This document shows positions 1 to 9,427 of a DNA stretch of 64,000 nucleotides, piece by piece. Source of the stretch: Microbacterium sp. MYb54 (GTDB lineage: Bacteria; Actinomycetota; Actinomycetes; Actinomycetales; Microbacteriaceae); NCBI RefSeq assembly GCF_002979515.1, contig NZ_PCPA01000001.1, positions 520,018 through 584,017 on the forward strand, written 5' to 3'. Below the pieces are notes generated by a model. It saw nothing but the letters and a program-made list of their open reading frames with translations. It did not search any database and had not been told where the DNA came from. Made by a program: the position numbers and the translations under genes. How positions within the stretch are numbered: the first letter of the stretch is position 1; each line of letters starts with the position of its first letter.

Positions 1-40
1 TGCTCTTCTCGCGTTCTGCGTCGGGTTCCGGGGTGCTCAC
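1..40 (-). CDS. N-terminal fragment of a gene downstream of DUF3710, probably DUF3159
   Basis: Only the first 13 codons are inside the window. They read from a GTG start whose last base is at 40 (MSTPEPDAEREKS). The GTG overlaps the TGA stop of the upstream DUF3710 gene by four bases, a typical sign of translational coupling. In related actinobacteria the gene after dut and DUF3710 is usually a DUF3159 membrane protein, and that is the basis of the call. Nothing in the 13 visible residues is diagnostic, so the family is inferred from position alone. Confidence 0.5.
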   Translation of the reverse strand, partial: MSTPEPDAEREKS

Positions 41-624
41 GCGGAACCAGGGGTCGCCGGCATCTTCAGCGGGATCAGATCGCGAGGAGGCATCGGCGTG
101 CCGCCGCGGACGACCACGATCGAGCGGAAGAGGTCTTCGACCTTCTCGGCCGCTTCCAGATCGGAGGCGCCGGCTCCGCCGATCACGCCGCGGAGGAACC
201 AGCGCGGGCCGTCGATGCCGATGAAGCGTGCCAGCCGCAGACCGGATCCTTCTGCAGCTGTCGCGGGAACCTCGGCGAGGAGCTCCTTGCCCAGAGGGCC
301 TTCCCTCTCTTCGACGCGGCCGCCCTGCGCCTTCACCTGGTCGCGAAGCTGCACGCGCGTCTCGTCCCACAGTCCACCGGTACGGGGGGCCGCGAACGGC
401 TGCACCTGGAGCGAGGAATCCGCGTAGTCGAGACCGACCGCGACGATGCGCTTCGACTGCTCCTCGACCTCGAGGCGCAGATTCAGTCCTTCGCGCGGAA
501 GGATCTTGATGCCGCCGAGATCGATGTACGGGCGGACCGGGTTCGCCTCGGAGTCATCGAAAGGACCGTCGGTGGCACGGTTCAGCGGTGCCGACTTCGA
601 AGGAGTCTCGTTGTTGTCAGTCAT
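37..624 (-). CDS. DUF3710 domain-containing protein
   Basis: A 195-residue cytosolic protein of unknown function that matches the actinobacterial DUF3710 family in length and in conserved stretches such as RPYIDLGGIKI near the N terminus and GPRWFLRGVIGG in the C-terminal half. The ATG at 622-624 was chosen because it overlaps the end of dut by eight bases and gives the usual start; the longer frame to 693 would run deep into dut. It has no signal peptide or membrane segment. It sits between dut and the probable DUF3159 gene in one leftward operon. The first 25 residues are polar and probably disordered. No reaction can be assigned. Confidence 0.85.
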   Translation of the reverse strand: MTDNNETPSKSAPLNRATDGPFDDSEANPVRPYIDLGGIKILPREGLNLRLEVEEQSKRIVAVGLDYADSSLQVQPFAAPRTGGLWDETRVQLRDQVKAQGGRVEEREGPLGKELLAEVPATAAEGSGLRLARFIGIDGPRWFLRGVIGGAGASDLEAAEKVEDLFRSIVVVRGGTPMPPRDLIPLKMPATPGSA

Positions 625-1090
625 TGGCCTGTCCTGCTTCGTTCTGAGGGGTCGCTGCCTGGTACCCGGTGGAACCGAATCCACCGGCACCACGGACGCT
701 GTCCGGCAGCTCGTCGACCGGGATGAACGTGGCGCGCGTGACCGGCATGATGATCAGCTGCGCGATACGATCGCCGACCGCCACATCGTACGCGCTCTTG
801 ATATCGGTGTTGATCAGGCTCACCTTGATCTCTCCGCGATAGCCGGCGTCGACCGTACCCGGCGAGTTCACGATCGAGATCCCGTGCTTCGCCGCCAGCC
901 CGCTGCGCGGAACCACGAATGCGGCGTATCCATCCGGCAGTGCGATGCTGACCCCTGTGGGCACGAGTGCGCGCTCCCCCGGCTCGAGGTGCACGGCTTC
1001 TGCCGCGATCAGATCGGCACCGGCATCACCCGGATGCGCATACCCGGGCACCACTGCGGCGATAATGGGGACATCAACGGAATCGGTCAC
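617..1090 (-). CDS. dut: dUTP diphosphatase (dUTPase)
   Basis: Hydrolyses dUTP to dUMP and pyrophosphate, keeping uracil out of DNA and supplying dUMP for thymidylate synthesis. The 157 residues have the length and all five motifs of the trimeric dUTPase family: HPGDAGADL, PRSGLA, GTVDAGYRGEIKV, GDRIAQLII and the C-terminal RGAGGFGSTG lid that closes over the substrate. The start is GTG at 1088-1090. The 3' end overlaps the DUF3710 start, so the two are probably translated together. The divergent DUF3093 gene starts only a few bases away, so the dut control region must overlap that gene's beginning. Confidence 0.97.
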   Translation of the reverse strand: MTDSVDVPIIAAVVPGYAHPGDAGADLIAAEAVHLEPGERALVPTGVSIALPDGYAAFVVPRSGLAAKHGISIVNSPGTVDAGYRGEIKVSLINTDIKSAYDVAVGDRIAQLIIMPVTRATFIPVDELPDSVRGAGGFGSTGYQAATPQNEAGQAND

Positions 1091-1102
1091 CCAATGAGGC
1101 TA

Positions 1103-1567
1103 ATGCAGAACCCCACCACTGACACACGTCCCCGCTACCGCGAACGACTCGCTCCGAGCCTCTGGCTGCTCGTGACCGTCGCCGTGGCCGGCCCCATGGT
1201 GTCGCTCGTCTTCGTGCCGATCGGCTCGACCGTCGCGCTCGTCCTCGGCGCGGCAGTCTCCGCGCTCCTGGTGGCGGGCTTCATAGCGGCCACGCCCGTC
1301 GTCTCGGTCGTCGGCACCGTGCTGCGCGCGGGCCGCGCGCATATCGACACGAAGCATCTCGGCGAGCCTGTGGCGCTGACCGGTGCAGAAGCCCGCGAGG
1401 CTCGTGGTCCCGGTCTCCCGGCGCGCGGATGGCATCTGATCCGCGGCGGCATCGATGGCATCGTGGTGATCCCGAACCTCGATCAGGACGACCCGGTCGA
1501 TGCGTGGACGATCTCCACCCGAACACCGGACCGCCTCGCCGCAGCGATCCGCGCCTCCCAGAACTGA
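1103..1567 (+). CDS. DUF3093 membrane protein
   Basis: A small membrane protein of about 154 residues with two hydrophobic segments near the N terminus (roughly residues 18-38 and 42-65), followed by a soluble domain ending in a stretch that fits DUF3093. Its function is unknown. Two ATG codons in frame are possible, at 1094 and 1103. The second is preferred because GAGG lies just upstream of it, though the spacing is short. A -10-like GATAAT lies at 1061-1066 inside dut. The gene is divergent from dut and convergent with the DUF4193 gene. This neighbourhood is conserved in actinobacteria. Confidence 0.8.
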   Translation: MQNPTTDTRPRYRERLAPSLWLLVTVAVAGPMVSLVFVPIGSTVALVLGAAVSALLVAGFIAATPVVSVVGTVLRAGRAHIDTKHLGEPVALTGAEAREARGPGLPARGWHLIRGGIDGIVVIPNLDQDDPVDAWTISTRTPDRLAAAIRASQN

Positions 1568-1587
1568 GAAGCGCCCGTACACGACAG

Positions 1588-1618
1588 CGCGCCCCTGACC
1601 GGAGTGGTCGGGGGCGCG
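1588..1618. terminator. Bidirectional hairpin between DUF3093 and DUF4193
   Basis: Thirteen-base arms at 1588-1600 and 1606-1618 pair with one T-G wobble around a five-base loop, all GC-rich. It lies between two convergent stop codons, so it can end transcription from both sides. There is no long T run, as is common in actinobacteria. Confidence 0.75.
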
Positions 1619-1641
1619 TGATACGTCGCTCGGAGGACTGC

Positions 1642-1935
1642 TTACGCAGCGCACTCCTTGCAGATGGGCCCGGATGCGCCCTCGTGGTCGAGCTGTGAGC
1701 GGTGCTTCACGAGGAAGCAGCTCATGCACGTGAATTCGTCCTGCTGCGCTGGCAGCACGACGACGTCGAGCTCGAGGTCGGAAAGGTCGGCACCCGGAAG
1801 GTCGAAGCTCGACGGGTTGTCGGAGTCTTCGTCCCCGCTAGAGCCGGAGGATTTGTCCGGCACACGCTCCTTGAGGGCTTCGATCGACTCGGAGTCGTCT
1901 TCGCTCTTTCGGGGGGCGTCGTAATCGGTTGCCAT
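1642..1935 (-). CDS. DUF4193 zinc-ribbon protein
   Basis: A 97-residue acidic protein of the actinobacterial DUF4193 family. It begins MATDYDAPRK, the usual family start, and has a serine- and aspartate-rich low-complexity middle. Near the C terminus CMSC and CKEC could bind one zinc ion. The start at 1935 follows GGAG at suitable spacing; the longer open frame to 2112 lacks family similarity. Its role is unknown. The small size, acidity and zinc ribbon suggest a protein-interaction partner, perhaps in transcription, but this is conjecture. It is divergent from sepH. Confidence 0.88.
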   Translation of the reverse strand: MATDYDAPRKSEDDSESIEALKERVPDKSSGSSGDEDSDNPSSFDLPGADLSDLELDVVVLPAQQDEFTCMSCFLVKHRSQLDHEGASGPICKECAA

Positions 1936-2131
1936 GCGGTAAATCTCCACTTTCATGGTGCGAGTGGGTGGTGCGCCGTCGGGTATCGGCGGCCATAGTT
2001 TGCACGACCGGACGCGATAACGCAAATGCTGTCCGTTCGACAGAGCAAACTCACGGCACGCCCAGGGTATTCCCGGCCCCGACGCCCCATGCGTGACACC
2101 ATGATCGGACACCCATCAGAGGGGCATTCGC

Positions 2132-3184
2132 ATGGAAAACGTCACCATCGTCGGCACAGAAGCAGGAGTCCTCGTACTCGCGACCGAGTCGGGCGAGCGG
2201 TTCGCGCTGCCCATCGACGACATGCTGCAGCGCGAGATCCGTCGCGCGACCCGCCAGAGCGAGCCGACCGCGCAGAAACTCGCCGCGAGCCCGCGCGATA
2301 TCCAGGCGCAGATCCGTGCCGGTCTCACCGCGCCCGAGGTTGCCGAGCTGCTCGGCATCAGCGTCGATGACGTCGCCCGTTTCGAGGGGCCTGTCCTCGC
2401 CGAGCGCGAGCACGTGATCGGGCAGGCGCTCGCGGTTCCCGTCCTCATCGGCAGCGAAGTCGAGCCTGACGCGCAGCCGACCTTCGGCGTCGCCGTCCGC
2501 GCGAAGCTCGCCGAGATCGAGGCCACGTCGGAGCGCTGGGCGAGCTGGAAGGAGGACTCCGGCTGGACCATCAAGCTCGAGTTCACTGCCAACGACGTCG
2601 AGCACGATGCCCGCTGGAGTTTCGATCCTCGCCGCAGCGCTCTGTCGCCGCTCAACGCCGACGCCACGCAACTGTCTCGGCAGGGTTCCCTGCCTGAAGG
2701 CCTCATCCCCCGCCTGCGCGCAGTGGATGCCGACCGGATCACCTCTCCGTACAAGGACGAGAGTCGCTTCGACTCCGGTGCTTTCGGCCCGCGCCTGCTG
2801 CCTGCGCCGGACGCGGAGATCGAAGATCCATCCCTCCCCGAGCGCTCCGACGCTGCCGCGCAGGATGCAGCGATCAAGCGCGCACCCGCCGCACAGACGA
2901 CGAGCCCGGAGACGGCCGATCTGCTCGAGGCGCTCCGTCGTCGTCGTGGCCAGCGAGAGACCGCGCCGCTGCTCGATGACACCGAAGACTCTGAGCGCTC
3001 CGACCCGAGCCCGATCTCGCTCTTCGAGGCTTTCGACCAGCCTGCCGACGAGCCGGAACCGCCGACGCCCGCTCCTCAGGCGACCAACGCTTCAGATTCG
3101 GGTGACACCAACGGTCGCCGGCGCCGCCGCAACGCGATGCCCTCGTGGGATGAGATCGTCTTCGGTGCCCGCACCGACGAGTGA
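2132..3184 (+). CDS. sepH: Cell division protein SepH (DUF3071)
   Basis: SepH proteins bind FtsZ and promote its assembly during septation in Streptomyces and Mycobacterium. This 350-residue protein has the family layout: an N-terminal DUF3071 domain (about residues 1-200) containing a helix-turn-helix-like stretch around TAPEVAELLGISVDDVARFE, then a long acidic and proline-rich disordered region, then a basic C-terminal tail with GRRRRRNAMPSWDEIVFG. The ATG follows GAGGGG. It is transcribed alone, divergent from DUF4193 and convergent with the phosphodiesterase gene. The assignment rests on domain pattern and C-terminal motif and is firm. Confidence 0.92.
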   Translation: MENVTIVGTEAGVLVLATESGERFALPIDDMLQREIRRATRQSEPTAQKLAASPRDIQAQIRAGLTAPEVAELLGISVDDVARFEGPVLAEREHVIGQALAVPVLIGSEVEPDAQPTFGVAVRAKLAEIEATSERWASWKEDSGWTIKLEFTANDVEHDARWSFDPRRSALSPLNADATQLSRQGSLPEGLIPRLRAVDADRITSPYKDESRFDSGAFGPRLLPAPDAEIEDPSLPERSDAAAQDAAIKRAPAAQTTSPETADLLEALRRRRGQRETAPLLDDTEDSERSDPSPISLFEAFDQPADEPEPPTPAPQATNASDSGDTNGRRRRRNAMPSWDEIVFGARTDE

Positions 3185-3201
3185 CTCGCGGGTGACCGTG
3201 T

Positions 3202-3237
3202 CGGCTCGGCGATTCAGCGAGCGAACGCGCCGAGCCG
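3202..3237. terminator. Hairpin between sepH and the phosphodiesterase gene
   Basis: Perfect ten-base arms at 3202-3211 and 3228-3237 with a 16-base loop. The right arm lies within the last codons of the leftward gene. A possible shared terminator for convergent genes, with no clear T tract. Confidence 0.45.
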
Positions 3238-4335
3238 GATCAGCGGAACCTGTCGCTCCTCAGGTGTGAAAGCACCGTGCTGGCCGACCATGCCGCGCCC
3301 GCGCTGATCTGCCGCCGTCCCGTCGTAGACAGCCCAGGTGCCACGGGCGATCACGAGAACGTCGCCGATCCGCGATGATGCCGCGGCGGTGACCGTCGGA
3401 CCGAAAAGCCCGCCGCGCACGGCTTCGTCGCGGGTGACGACGTCGGCAACACCCTCCAGGTCTCTCCGCAACCTTGCCGTGACGGCGGCCGTATCCGCAT
3501 CGGGTTCGAGGTACGCGTGCAGCATCCGGGGCTCTCCACCGACATGGCGGATGCCTTCGAGATGCTCCTCCTCCAAGACGACCTGCCGATTCGGCGCCAC
3601 ATCGACCATGCCGTGATCCGACGTGACGAGCACGCCGACCCCGGGCGGCACCCGCATCGACAACGCGGCGTCGACATCCTCAAGTGCCGCGACCCACTCG
3701 CGAGAGGCGATGCCGTGCTTATGGCCGGCCTTGTCGACTTCGGGGAGATAGCAGTAGACGAGCGAACCAGGATGAGCGTGGGCGAGCTCGTAGGCGGCTT
3801 CGATGCGTGAACCCGCCGTCGTGGCCGCGACGAACTCCGCTCCGCGGAGCGTTGCCTTGGTGAACCCGCTGTGCGCGTATCCGGCGAAGCCGACCGCGAA
3901 ACTCGCATGACCGCTGTGGCCAGCCCGCTCGAAGATGGTCGGTGCCGACTGCCACGTGAGCGGATCGATCCCGTCGGTCTCCCAGCCGCTGAGCTGGTTG
4001 ACGAGGAGGTCCCGGCTCGCATCGAGCACCCGATAGCCGACGAGACCATGCTCGCCCGGCCACACTCCGGTGACGATGCTCGTGAGCGCCGCCGCCGTGG
4101 TCGAAGGGAACACCGACTGGGCGACATCCTTCTTCGTCATCCCGACGGTGAGGGCACGTGCGTGCCCTGTGTGCCCGCGGAGACTGATCGCACCGAGGCC
4201 GTCGATCACGACGAGGACGACGGACTCCGCGCGAGGGAGCACCGGGGATTCGCCGCGGAGCACGGCGAACAGGTCGTCCGCCACCCCGACGACGCTCCGG
4301 GCGCTCGGCGACGCGGACGGTAACATGAGGGACAT
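3214..4335 (-). CDS. Alkaline phosphatase superfamily protein, type I phosphodiesterase/nucleotide pyrophosphatase-like
   Basis: A 373-residue two-metal hydrolase of the alkaline phosphatase fold. The sequence shows VVIDGLG with metal ligand Asp45, FPSTTAAA with the likely nucleophile Thr79, LPEVDKAGHKHG, TSDHGMVD and a late GQHGAFTPEE, which together make up the metal and nucleophile sites of nucleotide pyrophosphatase/phosphodiesterases. There is no signal peptide, so it is probably cytosolic. The physiological substrate cannot be told from sequence; a phosphodiester or nucleotide is expected. It diverges from the topoisomerase A gene with about 44 bases between them. The start at 4335 has no clear ribosome binding site and may be leaderless. 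Confidence 0.85.
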   Translation of the reverse strand: MSLMLPSASPSARSVVGVADDLFAVLRGESPVLPRAESVVLVVIDGLGAISLRGHTGHARALTVGMTKKDVAQSVFPSTTAAALTSIVTGVWPGEHGLVGYRVLDASRDLLVNQLSGWETDGIDPLTWQSAPTIFERAGHSGHASFAVGFAGYAHSGFTKATLRGAEFVAATTAGSRIEAAYELAHAHPGSLVYCYLPEVDKAGHKHGIASREWVAALEDVDAALSMRVPPGVGVLVTSDHGMVDVAPNRQVVLEEEHLEGIRHVGGEPRMLHAYLEPDADTAAVTARLRRDLEGVADVVTRDEAVRGGLFGPTVTAAASSRIGDVLVIARGTWAVYDGTAADQRGRGMVGQHGAFTPEERQVPLIRLGAFAR

Positions 4336-4379
4336 CCGAGCCAGTCTGACACAGGCTCCCGTACGCCCTCAGGAAGTCC

Positions 4380-6821
4380 ATGCCGAAAACCCCGCCGCCC
4401 GAGCCTGTCGAGGAGCGCATCCAGGACATCGATCTCTCCACAGAGATGCAGGGCTCGTTCCTCGAGTACGCGTATTCGGTGATCTACTCGCGCGCTCTGC
4501 CCGACGCCCGCGACGGCCTGAAGCCCGTACAGCGTCGCATCCTTTACCAGATGGCAGAGATGGGCCTGCGCCCCGATCGCGGTCACGTCAAGAGCGCGCG
4601 CGTCGTCGGCGAGGTGATGGGTAAACTCCACCCCCACGGCGACTCCGCGATCTACGACGCCCTCGTCCGCCTGGCGCAGGAATGGGCTCTTCGCGTGCCC
4701 CTCGTCGACGGACACGGAAACTTCGGATCCCTCGACGACGGTCCAGCCGCTGCCAGGTACACCGAAGCTCGACTCGCCGCCGCGGCACTCGCGCTCACCG
4801 AGAACCTCGATGAGGACGTCGTCGACTTCATCCCGAACTACGACGGTCAGTTCCAGCAGCCGGCCGTGCTGCCCGCCGCATTTCCGAACCTTCTCGTCAA
4901 CGGCGCGAGCGGGATCGCGGTCGGCATGGCGACCAACATGGCGCCACACAACCTCATCGAGGTCGTGGCCGCGGCCATTCACCTCCTCGAGAACCCGGAT
5001 GCCACGACCGAGGACCTGATGGAGTTCGTGCCGGGACCGGACTTCCCCTCCGGCGGCATCCTGATGGGCCTCGACGGCGTCAAAGACGCCTACACCAACG
5101 GGCGCGGTGCCCTCAAGGTCCGCGGGAAGACGTCGATCGAGCCCCTCGGCCCTCGACGCACCGGCATCATCGTGTCGGAGCTGCCGTACATGGTCGGCCC
5201 CGAACGCCTGCTCGAGAAGATCCGTGATGCTGTGCAGTCGAAGAAGCTGCAGGGCATCAGCGACGTCACCGACCTCACCGACCGCAACCACGGTCTTCGC
5301 GTCGCGATCGGCATCAAGACCGGGTTCGACCCGAACGCGGTCCTCGATCAGCTCTATCGACTGACTCCGCTGGAAGACTCCTTCAGCATCAACAACGTGG
5401 CCCTGGTCGAAGGGCAGCCGCGCACGCTCGGGCTCAAGGAGATGCTGAGCGTCTACGTCGGCCACCGTCTCGAGGTCATCACGCGTCGCAGCCGATACCG
5501 GCTGAAGCGCCGCGAAGAGCGCCTGCACCTCGTCGAGGGCCTGCTCATCGCGATCCTCGACATCGACGAGGTCATCCAGGTCATCCGCTCCTCGGACGAC
5601 TCCGAGCAGGCCCGTTCGCGCCTGCGTTCCGTCTTCGACCTGAGCGAGCTGCAGGCGGAGTACATCCTGGAACTGCGACTGCGCCGCCTGACCAAGTTCT
5701 CCCGTATCGAGCTCGAGACCGAGCGCGATGCCTTGCTGGCGGAGATCGCGGCCCTCCGAGAGCTCCTGGGCAGCCCCGTGCTGCTCCGCGCCGAGGTCGC
5801 CAAGGAACTGGATGCCGCTGCAGACGCTTATGGCACCCCTCGGCGCACGCTGCTGATGAACGCTGCGCCGCCCAAGCCGCGCGCCACGAAGGGCGCGGTC
5901 GATCTGCAGATCGCGGACGCACCTACGGTGCTCTTGCTCTCGACCACAGGACGCACGGTCCGCGTCGATCTCGGCGAGGGCCAGGAGCTCACTGTCCCCG
6001 CGCGCCGCAGCAAGCACGACGCGATCCTGACCACGGTGGAGACCACCGTCCGCGCCGAGCTCGGCGCGCTCACCAGCCTCGGACGCGTCGTGCGCTTCTC
6101 CCCCGTCGACCTTCCCTCCGTGCCGGCCACGTCGGTGCAGCTCGCAGCGGGGACACCCCTGCGTGACTACCTCGGCATCACGACCAAGGGTGAGCGGATC
6201 GTCGGGTTCGTGCGCTTCGACAGCGAGACGCCGATCGCGCTCGGCACCGCGCAGGGCACGGTGAAGCGCATCGTCCCCTCGACTCTCCCCGTGCGTCCTG
6301 ACCTCGAGGTCATCGGCATGAAGCCCGGCGACACCGTCGTCGGCGCGGCTGAGGCGCCGGACGACGCCGAACTCGTATTCGTCACGACCGACGCCCAGCT
6401 GCTGCACTTCGCGGCATCGTCAGTGCGTCCGCAAGGCGCACCTGCAGGAGGCATGGCGGGCGTCAAGCTCGGATCCGGTGCATCGGTGCTCTTCTTCGGC
6501 GTGGTCGATCCGACGGCGGAGGCCGTCGTTGCGACCGTATCCGGCGGCGAGAGCATCCTGCCCGGCACTGATCCGGGACGTGCGAAGGTGTCGTCTTTCG
6601 CCGAATACCCCGCCAAGGGCCGGGCCACGGGCGGCGTGCGCGCGCATTCGTTCCTGAAGGGCGAGGACCGGCTCACCGTCGCATGGGTGGGTCCGAATCC
6701 GCCGCAGGCCGTCGACCCGACCGGAGCCGTGCGCAAGCTGCCAGAGGCAGGAGCACGACGTGACGCATCCGGTCAGCCCATCGACGGTGTGATCGGCAGC
6801 ATCGGGCGAACTCTCGTCTGA
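4380..6821 (+). CDS. parC: Type IIA DNA topoisomerase subunit A (topoisomerase IV A-like)
   Basis: The breakage-and-rejoining subunit of a type IIA topoisomerase, which passes one duplex through another to remove supercoils or unlink chromosomes. In 813 residues it has the winged-helix CAP region with [26 protein letters not shown] and AARYTEARL with catalytic Tyr127, then tower and coiled-coil regions and a C-terminal beta-pinwheel of roughly 300 residues. No canonical GyrA box (QRRGGKG) is visible, which favours topoisomerase IV over gyrase. The partner B subunit is encoded convergently just downstream. AGGA precedes the ATG. In actinobacteria a true gyrase pair normally lies near dnaA, outside this window. 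Confidence 0.93.
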   Translation: MPKTPPPEPVEERIQDIDLSTEMQGSFLEYAYSVIYSRALPDARDGLKPVQRRILYQMAEMGLRPDRGHVKSARVVGEVMGKLHPHGDSAIYDALVRLAQEWALRVPLVDGHGNFGSLDDGPAAARYTEARLAAAALALTENLDEDVVDFIPNYDGQFQQPAVLPAAFPNLLVNGASGIAVGMATNMAPHNLIEVVAAAIHLLENPDATTEDLMEFVPGPDFPSGGILMGLDGVKDAYTNGRGALKVRGKTSIEPLGPRRTGIIVSELPYMVGPERLLEKIRDAVQSKKLQGISDVTDLTDRNHGLRVAIGIKTGFDPNAVLDQLYRLTPLEDSFSINNVALVEGQPRTLGLKEMLSVYVGHRLEVITRRSRYRLKRREERLHLVEGLLIAILDIDEVIQVIRSSDDSEQARSRLRSVFDLSELQAEYILELRLRRLTKFSRIELETERDALLAEIAALRELLGSPVLLRAEVAKELDAAADAYGTPRRTLLMNAAPPKPRATKGAVDLQIADAPTVLLLSTTGRTVRVDLGEGQELTVPARRSKHDAILTTVETTVRAELGALTSLGRVVRFSPVDLPSVPATSVQLAAGTPLRDYLGITTKGERIVGFVRFDSETPIALGTAQGTVKRIVPSTLPVRPDLEVIGMKPGDTVVGAAEAPDDAELVFVTTDAQLLHFAASSVRPQGAPAGGMAGVKLGSGASVLFFGVVDPTAEAVVATVSGGESILPGTDPGRAKVSSFAEYPAKGRATGGVRAHSFLKGEDRLTVAWVGPNPPQAVDPTGAVRKLPEAGARRDASGQPIDGVIGSIGRTLV

Positions 6822-6823
6822 GC

Positions 6824-6860
6824 GAACCGGAGGCCGCGGATCATCGTCGGCCTCCGGTTC
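6824..6860. terminator. Bidirectional terminator between the topoisomerase subunit genes
   Basis: Perfect 13-base arms at 6824-6836 and 6848-6860 separated by 11 bases. It sits directly after the stop of the A subunit gene and before the stop of the convergent B subunit gene. Confidence 0.85.
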
Positions 6861-6863
6861 GGC

Positions 6864-9002
6864 TCAGGCGTCGATCGACTCGCGCGACAGCCGGTCGGAA
6901 GAGTCGATGATGAACTCGCGACGAGGAGCGACCTCGTTGCCCATGAGCAGCTCGAACACGCGGCCGGCGGCCTCTGCATCTTCCATGCGCACCCGACGCA
7001 GCAGACGCCCGGAACGATCCATGGTCGTGTTCGCCAGCTGCTCGGCATCCATCTCGCCGAGACCCTTGTAGCGCTGGATCGGCTCGTGCCAGCGCTTGCC
7101 GGCCTTGCGGAGCTTAGCCAGCAGCGTGTGCATCTCCTGCTCGCTGTAGGTGTAGATCGTCTCGTTCGGCTTCGAACCCGGGTTCATCACGATGACCCGG
7201 TGCAGCGGCGGGACGGCCGCGAACACGCGGCCGTGCTCGATCAGGGGACGCATGTACCGGAAGAACAGGGTGAGCAGCAGCGTGCGGATGTGCGCGCCGT
7301 CGACGTCGGCGTCGCTCATGAGGATGATCTTGCCGTAGCGGGCAGCGTCGATGTCGAATGTCCGTCCGGAGCCGGCGCCGATCACCTGGATGATCGACGC
7401 GCACTCGGTGTTCGACAGCATGTCGCTGACGGAGGCCTTCTGCACGTTGAGGATCTTCCCGCGGATCGGCAGCAGCGCCTGGAACTCGCTGTTGCGCGCG
7501 TTCTTGGCGGTGCCGAGTGCCGAGTCACCCTCGACGATGAAGAGCTCGCTGCGCTCGACCTCGTTCGTACGGCAGTCGACGAGCTTCGTCGGAAGCGTCG
7601 AGGACTCCAGTGCGTTCTTGCGGCGCTGTGTCTCCTTGTGGGCGCGCGCGGAGACACGGGCCTTCATCTCGGAGACGATCTTGTCCAGCAGCTGCGATGC
7701 CTGATTCTTGTCGTCGCGTTTGGTCGAACTGAACCGCTGGGCCAGGTCCTTCCGGATCACCTGTGCGACGATCTGCCGAACGGCAGGCGTACCGAGAACC
7801 TCTTTGGTCTGCCCCTCGAACTGCGGTTCGGGCACGTTGACCGTGAGCACGGCGGTGAGTCCGGCGAGGACGTCGTCTTTCTCGAGCTTGTCGTTGCCGA
7901 CCTTCAGCCGGCGGGCATTCTGCTCGACCTGTGAGCGGAGCACCTTGAGGAGCTCCTGCTCGAAGCCCTGCTGATGGGTGCCGCCCTTGGGCGTCGCGAT
8001 GATGTTGACGAACGAGCGGACCTTGGTGTCGTACCCGGTGCCCCAGCGCAGCGCGATGTCCACGGCACACACACGCTCCACCTCGGTGGCGATCATGTGT
8101 CCGTCGGCCTGCAGGACCGGAACCGTCTCCTTGAACGTCCCCTCGCCCTGGATGCGCCAGTTGTCGGTGACCGGAGGGTCGACGGCGAGATAGTCGACGA
8201 ACTCCGAGATGCCGCCCTCATAGAGATAGGAGGTCACCGACCCTTCAGCCTGCAGAACCTCTGAATCGGAGTCCACGGCGACATCGGCGTCCGGCGTGAC
8301 CGGGCGGTTGGTGCGCTCGTCGGCGACGACGATCTCGAGCCCCGGAACGAGGAATGCCGTCTGCCTTGCGCGCGTCTCGAGATCGGCGAGCTGGAAGGCC
8401 GCATCCTTCGTGAAGATCTGCTTGTCCGCCCAGTAGCGCACTCGGGTGCCGGTGACACCACGAGGCGCCTTGCCGATCACCCGCAGTTCGCTGTTCTCCT
8501 GGAACGGTGTGAAAGGTGCATCCGGGCGCTTCTCGCCGGAGTCTTCGAAGATGCCGGGCTCGCCGCGGTGGAACGACATCGCGTAGGTCTTGCCGTTGCG
8601 GTCGACCTCGACATCGAGGCGCTCGGAGAGCGCGTTCACGACCGAGGCGCCGACACCGTGCAGTCCACCGGATGCCGCGTAGGAGCCACCACCGAACTTC
8701 CCGCCGGCGTGCAGCTTCGTGTAGACCACCTCGACGCCGGTGAGACCGGTGCGCGGCTCGACGTCGACGGGGATACCGCGACCGAGGTCGTGCACCTCGA
8801 CGCTGCCGTCCGCATGCAGGATGATGTCGATCTTCGTGCCGTTCCCGGCGACCGCCTCGTCGACGGAGTTGTCGATGATCTCCCAGAGGCAGTGCATGAG
8901 CCCGGGCGACCCGTTCGACCCGATGTACATTCCCGGGCGCTTGCGGACGGCCTCAAGGCCTTCAAGCACCTGGAGATGATGGGCGGAGTACTCGGCATTC
9001 AC
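6864..9002 (-). CDS. parE: Type IIA DNA topoisomerase subunit B (topoisomerase IV B-like)
   Basis: The ATPase subunit of the topoisomerase. From the GTG at 9002 it has 712 residues: a GHKL ATPase domain with EIIDNSVDEA (general base Glu41, magnesium ligand Asn45), DLGRGIPVD and GGLHGVGASVVNA, a transducer domain, then a TOPRIM domain with EGDSALG and DADVDGAHIR, and a C-terminal segment with RYKGLGEMD. The 9002 start has GGAG a few bases upstream and gives the usual beginning before HHLQVLEGLEAVRKRPGMYIG. A GTG at 9047 is a possible alternative. A start at 9239 is rejected because it would cover the whole start of the divergent DUF7455 gene. Confidence 0.93.
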   Translation of the reverse strand: MNAEYSAHHLQVLEGLEAVRKRPGMYIGSNGSPGLMHCLWEIIDNSVDEAVAGNGTKIDIILHADGSVEVHDLGRGIPVDVEPRTGLTGVEVVYTKLHAGGKFGGGSYAASGGLHGVGASVVNALSERLDVEVDRNGKTYAMSFHRGEPGIFEDSGEKRPDAPFTPFQENSELRVIGKAPRGVTGTRVRYWADKQIFTKDAAFQLADLETRARQTAFLVPGLEIVVADERTNRPVTPDADVAVDSDSEVLQAEGSVTSYLYEGGISEFVDYLAVDPPVTDNWRIQGEGTFKETVPVLQADGHMIATEVERVCAVDIALRWGTGYDTKVRSFVNIIATPKGGTHQQGFEQELLKVLRSQVEQNARRLKVGNDKLEKDDVLAGLTAVLTVNVPEPQFEGQTKEVLGTPAVRQIVAQVIRKDLAQRFSSTKRDDKNQASQLLDKIVSEMKARVSARAHKETQRRKNALESSTLPTKLVDCRTNEVERSELFIVEGDSALGTAKNARNSEFQALLPIRGKILNVQKASVSDMLSNTECASIIQVIGAGSGRTFDIDAARYGKIILMSDADVDGAHIRTLLLTLFFRYMRPLIEHGRVFAAVPPLHRVIVMNPGSKPNETIYTYSEQEMHTLLAKLRKAGKRWHEPIQRYKGLGEMDAEQLANTTMDRSGRLLRRVRMEDAEAAGRVFELLMGNEVAPRREFIIDSSDRLSRESIDA

Positions 9003-9183
9003 AATCTCCGAGTCTAATCTCGTGAGCTCCTCCGGCTCCGCAGACACTCCCCGCGAGAGTGCAGTTGACCGCGGCCCCGTACGCGCTGAGCGAAACACGC
9101 CGCAAACCGGGCATGCGTACAGGTGGAGCGTGGTTGTATTGACCAAATCCCCCAGCGAAGCCGACACCCGAGGAGGCGCCGAG

Positions 9184-9402
9184 ATGAACGCAACGACCGA
9201 ACGTGACACCTCCACCGTCGAGTTCCGCCTGACCGCCATGGATCGTTGTGATTCATGCGGCGCTCAGGCGTACATCGCCGCTGAGGTCAACGGATCCGAG
9301 CTTCTGTTCTGCGCCCACCATGGTCGCAAGTACGAAGAGAAGCTCCGTAGCATCGCCACCAGCTGGCACGACGAGACCGCCCGTCTCGTCGAGACGGTCT
9401 GA
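9184..9402 (+). CDS. DUF7455 small zinc-ribbon-like protein
   Basis: A 72-residue protein with DRCDSCGAQAY and FCAHHGRKY, a Cys/His pattern that could bind zinc and that matches the small DUF7455 proteins often found beside topoisomerase or sigma-factor genes in actinobacteria. The ATG at 9184 follows AGGAGG at about nine bases. It is divergent from the B subunit gene and convergent with the alanine-racemase-like operon. Function unknown. It has no signal peptide or membrane segment. Confidence 0.85.
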   Translation: MNATTERDTSTVEFRLTAMDRCDSCGAQAYIAAEVNGSELLFCAHHGRKYEEKLRSIATSWHDETARLVETV

Positions 9403-9407
9403 TCCGT

Positions 9408-9427
9408 CGACTGACCGAGGTCAGTCG
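9408..9427. terminator. Short palindrome between DUF7455 and the alanine-racemase-like operon
   Basis: Nine-base perfect arms at 9408-9416 and 9419-9427 with a two-base centre. It overlaps the end of the leftward gene and may act as a weak bidirectional terminator. Confidence 0.45.

Noticed and set aside
4206..6407. A 733-codon open frame on the minus strand opposite the topoisomerase A gene
   Set aside because: It is the antisense of a clearly conserved gene, with arginine- and valine-rich sequence lacking any domain; high GC content creates such frames.
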